A DNA stretch of 64,000 bases. Source: Oceanospirillum sp047518265 (lineage in GTDB: Bacteria > Pseudomonadota > Gammaproteobacteria > Pseudomonadales > Halomonadaceae). Made by a program: the position numbers and the translations under genes. The notes beneath the pieces were generated by a model, which made no database searches, had not been told where the DNA came from, and saw only the letters and a program-made list of their open reading frames with translations. The stretch covers positions 62,001 to 126,000 of the forward strand of contig JAKZRG010000005.1 in assembly GCA_047518265.1 (NCBI GenBank), read 5' to 3'. The stretch's first letter is position 1; each line of letters begins with the position of its first letter. Shown here one piece after another: positions 18,127 through 26,312 of this stretch.

Positions 18127-18435
18127 ATGAAAATTATGCCTTGTCCGCTTAATGGACCACGCAATATCAGTGAATTTGTCCACGGTGGCGAAGTACGTGA
18201 TATGCCAAACCCGACCACCTGTAGCGATAAAGAGTGGGCCGAGTACGTGTTCTACTCCGATAACCAAGCCGGTGTTGTCACCGAGTGGTGGTTACACGCC
18301 GCTTCCGGTTATTGGTTTATTGCCGAGCGTCATACCGTAACCGATGAAATTATCCGTACCTATGATCCGTCAGAGATCTTTAAAGAGCGTGTTGAATTCA
18401 GTGCAGAATCCACCGCACAGGAGGTTGGCGCATGA
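18127..18435 (+). CDS. soxD: Sarcosine oxidase delta subunit, zinc-ligand-poor variant
   Basis: This small 102-residue subunit shows the family layout: MPCPLNGPRNISEFVHGGE at the N-terminus, CSDKEWAEYVFYSDN in the middle, then WWLHAASGYWFIAERHTVTDEI. In characterised SoxD a zinc ion is held by a CxxC pair at the N-terminus plus a later His and Cys. Here the second Cys of the pair is replaced (CPLNG) and the later Cys position reads Tyr/Ser (HAASGYW). The zinc site therefore looks lost or rebuilt. The ribosome-binding site is GCGAGGAGCG. Its stop overlaps the soxA start by 4 bases (ATGA). Confidence 0.9.
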   Translation: MKIMPCPLNGPRNISEFVHGGEVRDMPNPTTCSDKEWAEYVFYSDNQAGVVTEWWLHAASGYWFIAERHTVTDEIIRTYDPSEIFKERVEFSAESTAQEVGA

Positions 18436-21338
18436 GTCATACAACGCGTTTAAAGGCCCCAATGGGCCTGCTAATCGACCGTACTAAGCCGGTTAGTTTT
18501 AAGTTTGATGATAAGTCCTATCAGGGCTTTAAAGGTGACTCCATTGCCAGTGCTTTGGCAGGTTGTGGTCGCTGGTTACTGTCCCGATCTTTTAAGTACC
18601 ACCGTCCACGGGGCCCGCTGACTATGGCCGGTCAGGATGCCAATACTCTGGTTCAGTTTAATAAAGAGCCTAATGTTTTGGCGGACCGTGAGCTGGCAGC
18701 TAGCGGTATTGATGTACAGGGTCAGAATTACAACGGTTCTCTGGACGGTGATCGTGACGCGGTATTGGGTCACTTCTCCCGTTTTATGCCAGTGGGTTTC
18801 TACTACCGTTGCTTCTTTAAGCCTATGGGTGCTTGGCATCGTTGGGAAGGCATGATCCGTAAGAAAGCCGGTCTGGGTGTACTGGATCTGGATTTCAAAC
18901 CTGAGTATTACGATAAAGCCTATCTGTTCCACGATGTTGTGGTGGTAGGTTCAGGCCCTGCCGGTTTAAGTGCCGCACTGAAAGCAGCCGATGCCGGTGC
19001 TTCGGTACTCTTGGTTGAAGAGCAGCCGATTCTTGGTGGCTCGTTAACGTATAATCGTTTTGATGTTGAAGGTCAGCAAGCGGATCAGTTACGCAGTGAT
19101 CTGGTGGCGCGCGTTGAACAACACGCCAATATCGAAGTACTAACCCGTGCTGCTTGTAATGGTTGGTTTGCGGATAACTACTTGCCTGTCATTCAAGGCA
19201 AGCGTATGTATAAGGTGCGCGCGAAAGAGTGCATCGTGGCATCCGGTTCCTTTGAACAGCATGTGGTGTTCCGTAATAACGATCTGCCGGGCGTGATGAT
19301 GGCCAGTGCGGCTACCCGTCTGATGAAGCATTATGCGGTTAAGCCGGGTAATCGTGCCGTGGTACTGACCGGTAACGACGATGGTTATCTGACAGCTTTG
19401 GAACTGCTGGACCAGGGCGTTGACGTCGCTGCCGTTGTGGATATGCGTTCATCCACCGAATCCAAGGACATTGCGGATGCGGTATTGGCCCGAGGCATTA
19501 AGGTAATGTCTGGTCACACGGTTTATGAAGCGATCCCAACGAAGGGCAATAAACACGTTCGTGCCGTTGATGTCCGCCGTATTGTTGCCAAGGGTGAAGT
19601 GGCGGATAAAGGCGAGCAGATCAACTGTGATCTGCTGTGTATGTCTGCCGGTTATATGCCCGTCTATCAGTTGCTGTGTCAGGCTGGTGGTCAGCTGAAA
19701 TATGATGACTCAGCCGCTGAGTTTTCACTGAGCAAGATGCCGCAACACCTGCGTATCGCCGGTTCTGTTAACGGTATTCATAACCTGAATGCCGTTTTAC
19801 ACGATGGTGAGCGTGCCGCATTAGAAGCCCTGCAAACATTAGGGCTGGCCAACGGTGAAGTACCTGTTGAGGTGAGTTGTAAGCGTCGAGTTAACTTTGA
19901 ATGGCCGATCTTTAGTCATCCCAAGGGCAAAGACTTTGTGGATTTTGATGAAGATCTGCAAGCAAAAGATATTGTTAATGCTACACGTCTGGGTTACCGG
20001 GATGTACAGCTGGTAAAACGTTTCTCTACTGTCGGTATGGGGCCATCTCAGGGCCGTCATTCGGCTTTGCCAACGGCACGTTTGGTGGCAGATTCTACGG
20101 ATCGTACGGTCACCGAAACCGGTGTTACCACCGCACGTCCACCCTTCTCACCAGAGAAACTGGCTCATGTAGCCGGTCGTATTTTCGATCCGTACCGTCG
20201 TACCGCTATGCATCACCGTCATAAAGAACTGGGTGCCAAGATGATGCCTGCGGGTAACTGGCAGCGTCCGGCTTTTTATGGCAAGCCTGAAGATCGTGAT
20301 GATTGTATGCAGGCTGAAGCGCATCACGTGCGTAATAACGTGGGTGTGATTGATGTGAGTACCTTGGGGGGGATTGAACTTCGCGGTCCGGATTCTGCTG
20401 AGTTTATGAACCGTATCTTCACCTTTGCTTTTTTGAAGCAGCCTGTGGGTAAAACCCGTTATGCGGTGCTGACCAATGAGCACGGTGTGGTGATCGATGA
20501 TGGTGTTTCCTGTCGTCTGGCCGATGAGCACTTCTATGTTACCGCGACAACCGGTGGTGTTGAGCGTGTTTACCGGGAGATGATGAAGTGGAACGCCCAA
20601 TGGCGCCTGGATGTGGATATCACCAATGTGACCTCCGCCTTTGCTGCCGTTAACCTGGCGGGCCCAGATGCCCGTAAGGTACTGGAAAAGCTGGCCACGG
20701 ATGTGGATCTAAGCCCAGAAGGTTTCCCTTACCTAGCCTATCGCGAAGGTCATGTGGCAGGTATTCCTTCACGTCTACTGCGTGTGGGTTTTGTGGGTGA
20801 GCTGGGTTACGAAATTCACGTACCGGCACGCTTTGGTGAAGCCCTGTGGGATGCTCTGCAGGAAGCGGGTAGAGAGTTTGATATCCGTCCGTTTGGTGTG
20901 GAAACCCAGCGTCTATTACGTCTGGAAAAAGGCCATATCATCGTCAGCCAAGATACCGATGGCATGAGTCATCCCGGTGAATTGTCTTTGGGTTGGGCGG
21001 TCAGTCGTAAGAAGCCGTTTTTTGTCGGTCGTCGCTCGGTTGATATCGTTATGGCGCAACCTCAGACTCGTAAGCTAGTGGGCTTCAAGCTACCGAAAGG
21101 CACTAAAAAGCCGGAAGAGGGTCATCTGGTACTCAGCGGTGAGGATATCAGCGGCAACGTCACCTCCTGTGAATTCTCCTCTGCGGTTGATGCCATTATT
21201 GGTCTGGCTTATGTGGGCATTGATCAGGCTGAAGTGGGCAGTCAGTTCCCTATCAGAGTAGACGGTGCTGAAATCGTACAGGCAACTGTCGTTGAGCTGC
21301 CGTTCTTCGATCCAGACAACACGCGCCAGGCGCTTTAA
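18432..21338 (+). CDS. soxA: Sarcosine oxidase alpha subunit
   Basis: The 968-residue alpha subunit has the standard three-part layout. The N-terminal ferredoxin-like domain (about 1-90) lacks the Fe-S cysteines, as usual in this family. An NAD/FAD-binding domain carries VVVGSGPAGLSAALKAADAG (about 170-190) and VASGSFEQHVVFRNNDLPG. A C-terminal aminomethyltransferase (GcvT)-like folate domain spans about 590-960, including DPYRRTAMHHRHKELGAKM, GVIDVSTLGGIELRGPDS and GELGYEIHVPA. The last domain binds THF and captures the methyl group as 5,10-methylene-THF. It starts by 4-base overlap with soxD after AGGAGG, showing translational coupling, and is followed 17 bases later by soxG. Confidence 0.95.
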   Translation: MSHTTRLKAPMGLLIDRTKPVSFKFDDKSYQGFKGDSIASALAGCGRWLLSRSFKYHRPRGPLTMAGQDANTLVQFNKEPNVLADRELAASGIDVQGQNYNGSLDGDRDAVLGHFSRFMPVGFYYRCFFKPMGAWHRWEGMIRKKAGLGVLDLDFKPEYYDKAYLFHDVVVVGSGPAGLSAALKAADAGASVLLVEEQPILGGSLTYNRFDVEGQQADQLRSDLVARVEQHANIEVLTRAACNGWFADNYLPVIQGKRMYKVRAKECIVASGSFEQHVVFRNNDLPGVMMASAATRLMKHYAVKPGNRAVVLTGNDDGYLTALELLDQGVDVAAVVDMRSSTESKDIADAVLARGIKVMSGHTVYEAIPTKGNKHVRAVDVRRIVAKGEVADKGEQINCDLLCMSAGYMPVYQLLCQAGGQLKYDDSAAEFSLSKMPQHLRIAGSVNGIHNLNAVLHDGERAALEALQTLGLANGEVPVEVSCKRRVNFEWPIFSHPKGKDFVDFDEDLQAKDIVNATRLGYRDVQLVKRFSTVGMGPSQGRHSALPTARLVADSTDRTVTETGVTTARPPFSPEKLAHVAGRIFDPYRRTAMHHRHKELGAKMMPAGNWQRPAFYGKPEDRDDCMQAEAHHVRNNVGVIDVSTLGGIELRGPDSAEFMNRIFTFAFLKQPVGKTRYAVLTNEHGVVIDDGVSCRLADEHFYVTATTGGVERVYREMMKWNAQWRLDVDITNVTSAFAAVNLAGPDARKVLEKLATDVDLSPEGFPYLAYREGHVAGIPSRLLRVGFVGELGYEIHVPARFGEALWDALQEAGREFDIRPFGVETQRLLRLEKGHIIVSQDTDGMSHPGELSLGWAVSRKKPFFVGRRSVDIVMAQPQTRKLVGFKLPKGTKKPEEGHLVLSGEDISGNVTSCEFSSAVDAIIGLAYVGIDQAEVGSQFPIRVDGAEIVQATVVELPFFDPDNTRQAL

Positions 21339-21355
21339 TTACAGGAGCTCGCATC

Positions 21356-22027
21356 ATGAGTGCAACTACACCTGAATCATTCAGTAAACGCAGCTTTGTA
21401 TACCGCCAACTGGCCGAGGCGAAGTTTGAAGAAGTGGCAGGGGCAGCCCTAGCAACGGATCTGCACAACGGTCGTCATCAAGCCGTGCAAGCGGGTCTAT
21501 TGGATCTGTCTGTACTGCCCCGTACGGGTTTTCGTGGTCTGAATGCAGCACAACACCTGCAATCAGCGGGTTTACCTGTACCGGCTAAACCTAACCAAGC
21601 CAGTGTCACCGATAAGGGTGAACTGGTCTTGCGTTTAAGCCAGAAGGAATTCTGGGTACTGGGTGCCATTGCCGATCAGGGGGCAGGGGTTGATGCTCTT
21701 AATCAACGCGGCTTACCGGAGCGGGATTGTTATGGGCTGTACAATCAGGACAGCCATGCTTGGTTAACGCTAACTGGGGCTCATCTACCAGCGGTTATGG
21801 CAAAAGTCTGTGGTGTTGATCTGCGTGAAGACGCCTTCCCGCTGGGAAGTATCGCTCAGACTTCTGCTGCACGAATCAATGTGGTGGTAGTTCATCATCA
21901 GGTGAATGACATTCCGTGTTTCACTATTCTTTGTGATAGCGCCGCAGCGGAATACCTGTGGGAATGTCTGCAGGATGCTATGGCGGAATTTGGTGGTGAA
22001 GTGATTGGTGCAAACGCACTGAGCTAA
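21356..22027 (+). CDS. soxG: Sarcosine oxidase gamma subunit
   Basis: This 223-residue protein is the least conserved sarcosine oxidase subunit and is related to the GcvT/folate-binding fold. Segments LLDLSVLPRTGFRGLNAAQHL, CYGLYNQDSHAWLTLTGA and FPLGSIAQTSAARINVVVV fit SoxG. The position after soxBDA gives most of the confidence. Start ATG 21356 follows ACAGGAGCTCGCATC. It is the last gene of the purU-folD-soxBDAG operon, closed by the terminator at 22047. Confidence 0.9.
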   Translation: MSATTPESFSKRSFVYRQLAEAKFEEVAGAALATDLHNGRHQAVQAGLLDLSVLPRTGFRGLNAAQHLQSAGLPVPAKPNQASVTDKGELVLRLSQKEFWVLGAIADQGAGVDALNQRGLPERDCYGLYNQDSHAWLTLTGAHLPAVMAKVCGVDLREDAFPLGSIAQTSAARINVVVVHHQVNDIPCFTILCDSAAAEYLWECLQDAMAEFGGEVIGANALS

Positions 22028-22046
22028 TCTATCCTTACTAATAGAG

Positions 22047-22074
22047 AAAGGGAGCCTTTATGGCTCCCTTTTTT
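22047..22074 (+). terminator. Intrinsic terminator of the purU-sox operon
   Basis: AAAGGGAGCC (22047-22056) and GGCTCCCTTT (22062-22071) enclose a TTTAT loop and are followed by a T-run. Confidence 0.93.
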
Positions 22075-22257
22075 CGTTTTTAGGCGTTAAAACAGGAGGT
22101 TAAGAATAGAGATTTAGGAAGAATAAATCTTAAAAAGCCATGCATAGTTTTTTTTAATGCTAGACCGCTAAAAAACATATTTTACTGATACCTGTAAGCT
22201 GTTTAAGGTGGAGTTGTGTAACGGCATAAGCATTAAAACTTTGGAGTGATCTCGAAA

Positions 22258-23652
22258 ATGCCAGAAAAAAAACAAGTAAATATGCAGGAAGTGTGGCAGC
22301 AGGATAAAGACCACTATATTCACCCTTGGACAGACTTTTCAACCTTTCAAGAAACCGGTTCCATGGTGTTGGCAGATAGTGACAACGTCCATGTAATTGA
22401 CGGCGAAGGACGTAAATACCTGGACGGAATCGGTGGACTTTGGTGCGTTAATATCGGCTATGCCCGTGACGAGATGGCTGATGCTATCGCGGATCAGGTG
22501 CGCCAAATTCCGTATTACTCTTGTTTTGGTCACCATACAACGGTACCTGCTGCAAACCTAGCCGCTAAGCTGGCTGAGTTGGCACCGGGGGATCTGAACC
22601 ATGTGTTCTACGGTTGTGGTGGTTCTGTGGCCAATGATACCGCAGTGCGTATGATCCACTTCTACTTCAACCAACTGGGTCAGAAGACGAAGAAGAAGAT
22701 CATCTCCCGTATCGATGGTTATCACGGCAGTACCTATATGGCCATGTCCATTACGGGCGTGAAGTTTGACCATATCGGTTTCGATATTGATGACCAACTG
22801 GTACATCATATCTCTTGTCCGAACCCTTACCGTCGTCCAGCGGATCAAAGCCTAGAAGCTTTCTGTGATGAGAAAGTTCAGGAGCTGGAAGATAAGATTT
22901 TAGAGCTGGGCCCAGACAATGTTGCGGCTTTCTTTGCCGAGCCTATCATGGGTGCCGGTGGTGTAATCGTACAGCCAGACGGTTACCACAAACGTATTCT
23001 TGATGTGTGTCACAAGTACGATGTGCTGTACGTTTCTGATGAAGTGGTGACGGCGTTTGGTCGTTTGGGCCATATGTTTGCTTCAGAAGATGAGTTTGGC
23101 ATTGTGCCGGATATCATCACCTGTGCTAAAGGTCTGACATCCGGTTATCTACCACTGGGTGCCACGATTATTTCCGATAAAATGTACGACGTGATCAGCA
23201 AACCACAAGCGGACGGTGCACTGTTTACTCACGGTTTCACCTACTCCGGTCACCCGGTAAGTTGTGCTGCTGGTGTGAAAAACATCGAGATCATGGAGCG
23301 CGAAAATATCTGCGGCCATGTGAAAGAGATGGGTGCTTACTTTGAACAACAGGTGAAAACCCTGATCGATCTGCCTATCGTGGGCGATGTTCGCGGTCGC
23401 AAGTTTATGATGTGTATTGAAAACGTTGCGGACAAAGAAACCAAAGAGTTGATCAACCCGGATGCCAAAGTCGGTAACCGTATTGCTGATCACTGTCAGG
23501 CCCGTGGTCTGATTGTGCGTCCTCTGGCCCATATGAATGTCCTATCACCACCATTGACTCTAAGCAAAGAGAACGTGGACTTCCTAGTAGCAACGTTACG
23601 TGAAAGTATCGAAGCGACAATGGAAGACTTGAAGGCGGAAGGTTTTATTTAA
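22258..23652 (+). CDS. Class III (omega-type) PLP aminotransferase
   Basis: This 464-residue enzyme belongs to the pyruvate-coupled omega-aminotransferase group (taurine-, beta-alanine- or putrescine-pyruvate type). It shows DGIGGLWCVNIGYAR (about 57-71), RIDGYHGSTYMAMSITG, the cofactor Asp in VSDEVVTAFGRLG, and the Schiff-base Lys in ITCAKGLTSGYLPLGA (about 285-290). The ATG at 22258 has GGAG 11 bases upstream; the upstream in-frame GTG at 22246 overlaps that site. It is separated from soxG by a terminator, so it is its own unit. If it acts on beta-alanine it would make malonate semialdehyde, the substrate of DddC, but the substrate is not readable from sequence alone. Confidence 0.88.
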   Translation: MPEKKQVNMQEVWQQDKDHYIHPWTDFSTFQETGSMVLADSDNVHVIDGEGRKYLDGIGGLWCVNIGYARDEMADAIADQVRQIPYYSCFGHHTTVPAANLAAKLAELAPGDLNHVFYGCGGSVANDTAVRMIHFYFNQLGQKTKKKIISRIDGYHGSTYMAMSITGVKFDHIGFDIDDQLVHHISCPNPYRRPADQSLEAFCDEKVQELEDKILELGPDNVAAFFAEPIMGAGGVIVQPDGYHKRILDVCHKYDVLYVSDEVVTAFGRLGHMFASEDEFGIVPDIITCAKGLTSGYLPLGATIISDKMYDVISKPQADGALFTHGFTYSGHPVSCAAGVKNIEIMERENICGHVKEMGAYFEQQVKTLIDLPIVGDVRGRKFMMCIENVADKETKELINPDAKVGNRIADHCQARGLIVRPLAHMNVLSPPLTLSKENVDFLVATLRESIEATMEDLKAEGFI

Positions 23653-23690
23653 GCCGAAGCCTAAAGTAAGCGTTAACCCTATGCTCAATC

Positions 23691-23763
23691 CGCTAGGCTA
23701 CCCTCAGAGCCTAGCGATACCCCCTTATCTATAGCGTTGGGGAATATTTCTCTATAGATAAGG
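23691..23763. repeat. Two strong hairpins 3' of the aminotransferase gene
   Basis: CGCTAGGCT (23691-23699) pairs with AGCCTAGCG (23708-23716). CCTTATCTATAG (23723-23734) pairs perfectly with CTATAGATAAGG (23752-23763). Neither has a T-run. They precede a true terminator and may protect the mRNA 3' end or mark a small RNA. Confidence 0.7.
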
Positions 23764-23828
23764 TTCTTAAGTCAGCGGGGACGTTATTGCTGTGCTGTTT
23801 AAACGAATTAGCCCTGTATTGCTGACAA

Positions 23829-23856
23829 AGCTCTGATATTTATCAGGGCTTTTTTT
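23829..23856 (+). terminator. Intrinsic terminator
   Basis: AGCTCTGAT (23829-23837) and ATCAGGGCT (23842-23850) pair with one wobble around ATTT and are followed by a T-run. Confidence 0.92.
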
Positions 23857-23961
23857 GTGTTTATACTTCCTGAATTCAAACTGGTTGTTTAATCGGGTAT
23901 ACCAATATTCTTGTTTTTACTCACTAATTACGATTAATGCGTTGTGAGGTAGTGCTATACC

Positions 23962-23979
23962 TGTAATGATCAAAATCGA
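23962..23979 (+). promoter_or_regulatory. 18-bp repeat, copy 1, upstream of AraC gene
   Basis: TGTAATGATCAAAATCGA lies 23-41 bases before the AraC start, where it would overlap the promoter. An identical copy lies at 26033-26050. This is a candidate binding site of the AraC regulator. Confidence 0.6.
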
Positions 23980-24002
23980 ATATCAATGGATGGCTGAAGT
24001 AA

Positions 24003-24965
24003 ATGGTATCTACGGATTCAAATAGCGATATTAGAGACATTCGATTTGAAAATGATAGGTTGCAAGGGGTAGGGGTTGAAGTCATAAGCCATGGGGAGCT
24101 CACTAAGAAAGAGCCCTCTCTATTATTAGGTAAACCTGAGCGTGTAGATTTCTATTTTCTGTTATTAGTCACCTCGGGGCGGGGTGTGCATACCGTGGAT
24201 TTTGTTGAACGTAGACTTAAAACTGGAAGTCTTATTTTCGTGAAACCTGGTCAAGTGCAACAGTGGTATTCAGGAGAGAAAATTTCTGCACAAATTTTGT
24301 TAATTGATCCAGCCACGCTTCCTTACACTAATGAACTTATTACTACACGGGAGGTTGAATCCCTCGTGTTGTTTAACTGGCAAACTTATACTCAGTTTTC
24401 CGATGAAATGTTGTTGAAAACAAGGGATGCTTTTCAACAATTACGTCATGATATTAATCGCTTTGATGGTAGTGAACTGGATGTCTCGCTTATTCGACAT
24501 GAGCTTTTAGCTTTACTTTTTCGTTTGGCCCGATGGCAGCAGAGAGAGCTCAATACGGAGATTCTTTTACGGCCAGGTTATGATAAATATCAACTATTCC
24601 TTCGTACTCTGGAATCTCGTTTTCAGCAGGAACATTCCTTAAAATTTTACGCGAAACGATTGGGGTATTCAGAAAGTACCATCAGTCGGGCGTGTTTGGC
24701 GGTCGAGGGGCGTACGGCTAAGGTTGTTATTGATCGCAGGATTATTCTAGAAGCCCAACGAGTGCTGGCACATAGCAGTGCTTCTGTTGCAGAGGTGGGT
24801 TATCTATTGGGCTTTTCAGAATCGACTAACTTTATTAAATTTTTTAGACGCATGACTGATCTTACCCCGACACAATTTCGGCAACAAAAGATATTTCAGC
24901 ATACAGAAGTAGATGAGTTAAAAAGTGATTCTATATCTGGTGCCCATAAAAAAATTGGACGATAG
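24003..24965 (+). CDS. AraC-family transcriptional regulator
   Basis: The 320-residue protein has an N-terminal cupin-like sensing domain (about 30-110, with FYFLLLVTSGRGVHTVDF and FVKPGQVQQW). Its C-terminal double helix-turn-helix spans about 195-295: FYAKRLGYSESTISRAC, then SVAEVGYLLGFSESTNFIKFFRRMTDLTP, the AraC signature. It lies convergent with the SDR gene and beside dddD. Ligands of this type of domain are often small organic molecules, so a DMSP-, acrylate- or amine-related inducer is possible. An exact 18-base repeat in front of it and upstream of the SDR points to autoregulation and SDR control. Confidence 0.88.
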   Translation: MVSTDSNSDIRDIRFENDRLQGVGVEVISHGELTKKEPSLLLGKPERVDFYFLLLVTSGRGVHTVDFVERRLKTGSLIFVKPGQVQQWYSGEKISAQILLIDPATLPYTNELITTREVESLVLFNWQTYTQFSDEMLLKTRDAFQQLRHDINRFDGSELDVSLIRHELLALLFRLARWQQRELNTEILLRPGYDKYQLFLRTLESRFQQEHSLKFYAKRLGYSESTISRACLAVEGRTAKVVIDRRIILEAQRVLAHSSASVAEVGYLLGFSESTNFIKFFRRMTDLTPTQFRQQKIFQHTEVDELKSDSISGAHKKIGR

Positions 24966-24981
24966 ATAACTACCGCCCAAT
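24948..24981 (-). terminator. Terminator for SDR gene, overlapping the araC 3' end
   Basis: Read on the minus strand, ATTGGGCG pairs with CGTCCAAT (24954-24961 and 24974-24981, one mismatch) and is followed by seven T residues. It overlaps the last codons of the convergent AraC gene. Confidence 0.7.
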
Positions 24982-25026
24982 CTAAGGACAACCCTTTTAC
25001 TGCTCTAAGCATTCCTTATATAAGAG

Positions 25027-25821
25027 TTAAGGGCAGGTATAGCCGCCATCAATCACCAAGTCTGCTCCCGTCATAAAGGATGCTTCATCGGATGCAAGAA
25101 AGATTGTGCCATAAGCAATTTCTTCTGGCTTGCCAAAGCGTTTCATAGGAACAAGGTCAATCAACGGATCCCATACGTCTTTTGGTACAGAGCTTTCAAA
25201 TAAATTAGTATCAAACATGCCTGGGCAGATCGCATTGATGCGAATATTTTCACCCACAAATTCCAGAGCGGCTGATTTTGTCATCAGACGTACAGCGCCC
25301 TTAGTACTTTGATAGGCGGTTGATACACCTGCTCCGGCAATACCATAGATAGAGGCAAAGTTTACGATTGATCCACCTCCATTACGTCGCATGGCAGGCA
25401 CGGCAGCTTTCATTCCTAATAGGCAACCTAGTTGATTGACACTGACAATCTGATGGAATTTTTCGATAGTGTGATCCATTAGGCCTGCGTGATAATAAAT
25501 ACCTGCATTATTGACTAACACATCTAACTTTCCGAAGGCTTTTTCTGTGGCAGCAATAGCTGTTTCCCACTGATCTTCTTTTGTCACATCAAGGGCGATT
25601 ACTTCAGCCTTTCCGCCATAAGCACGGATTTCATTGGCAACATTCTGAGCATTATCCCAGAGACCTGTGGCCGTTTTATCTTCTGCAATGATAGGGTCTT
25701 CAGGTAGATTCGCCAGCATCATACTCGCGCCTTCTTTTGCCATAAGGCGTGCTTGAGCACTACCAAGACCGCCGCCAGCACCTGTTAAAAGCACTACTTT
25801 ACCTTCAAGCCGTCCAGACAT
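25027..25821 (-). CDS. SDR-family NAD(P)-dependent oxidoreductase
   Basis: This classical short-chain dehydrogenase of 264 residues shows the cofactor motif LTGAGGGLGSAQ (about 12-23), the NNAG motif (VLVNNAGIYYHAG), catalytic Ser in VNFASIYG, the YxxxK motif in AYQSTKG (about 168-174), and a C-terminal DGGYTCP. The N-terminal part resembles cyclohexanol/3-alpha-hydroxysteroid-type members. GGGAG precedes ATG 25821. It is convergent to the AraC gene and near dddD, so it could oxidise a pathway alcohol such as 3-hydroxypropionate, but no sequence feature proves this. Confidence 0.85.
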   Translation of the reverse strand: MSGRLEGKVVLLTGAGGGLGSAQARLMAKEGASMMLANLPEDPIIAEDKTATGLWDNAQNVANEIRAYGGKAEVIALDVTKEDQWETAIAATEKAFGKLDVLVNNAGIYYHAGLMDHTIEKFHQIVSVNQLGCLLGMKAAVPAMRRNGGGSIVNFASIYGIAGAGVSTAYQSTKGAVRLMTKSAALEFVGENIRINAICPGMFDTNLFESSVPKDVWDPLIDLVPMKRFGKPEEIAYGTIFLASDEASFMTGADLVIDGGYTCP

Positions 25822-26032
25822 TTCAATCTCCCGTAAATGTTGTTTTTATAAATAGGGTGTTTTTAGAGGATCCCGCTTTCAGTCATCGTTGGCTTTATGG
25901 CAACGGTGTGTACTGTATCGGGATGCTGTATTTATGTCTCTTCAGTGCCTATTTGTTAGCAATGGATTTGGGCTGTAGAGACAAGAGAATTATTATGAAT
26001 ATTGCAGAATGCTTCGAGGTCAGATCACTTCA

Positions 26033-26050
26033 TGTAATGATCAAAATCGA
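26033..26050 (+). promoter_or_regulatory. 18-bp repeat, copy 2, upstream of SDR
   Basis: This copy is identical over 18 bases to 23962-23979 and is followed in both copies by an A/T-rich stretch containing TCAA. It lies about 212 bases before the SDR start codon and is a candidate AraC-type activator site. Confidence 0.55.
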
Positions 26051-26161
26051 GCATTTCAACTAAATGAAAAATAAGATGTTAATGGGTTTGCAAGTAAAAT
26101 CCTGGCGGTATAGCGGGGCTGACAAGCTTTATTTCATGAAATTGATAGGTCTAATAACATA

Positions 26162-26200
26162 ATAAAAAAGCCGCCATAGCGCAGGGTGGCTAGTGGCGGC
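26162..26200 (-). terminator. Terminator of dddD (minus strand)
   Basis: GCCGCCA (26170-26176) pairs with TGGCGGC (26194-26200), and inner TAGC/GCTA arms extend it with a bulge. On the minus strand the hairpin is followed by a T-rich run (26162-26169). Confidence 0.88.
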
Positions 26201-26312
26201 ATAAGGACGGGTGATTAGAGGACCACCCAATTTTGGGAATCGGAAGTCAGGGCAGTGATTTTTTGATCACTGCAGAAGTTATTGGTATAGGTCTCTCTTA
26301 ACCAAGTACCTT

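Larger units (their letters stand above)
25822..26312. other. 491-base intergenic region between dddD 3' end and SDR promoter
   Basis: It holds the dddD terminator (26162-26200), copy 2 of the 18-bp repeat (26033-26050), the palindrome CCCAATTTTGGG near 26226, and a CAGTGAT/ATCACTG hairpin (26253-26272). The 104-codon open frame at 25749-26063 (+) overlaps the SDR start and looks spurious. Confidence 0.6.

Noticed and set aside
25749..26063. 104-codon + strand frame overlapping the SDR start
   Set aside because: It overlaps the SDR coding start on the opposite strand and has no domain; it also covers the 18-bp repeat.
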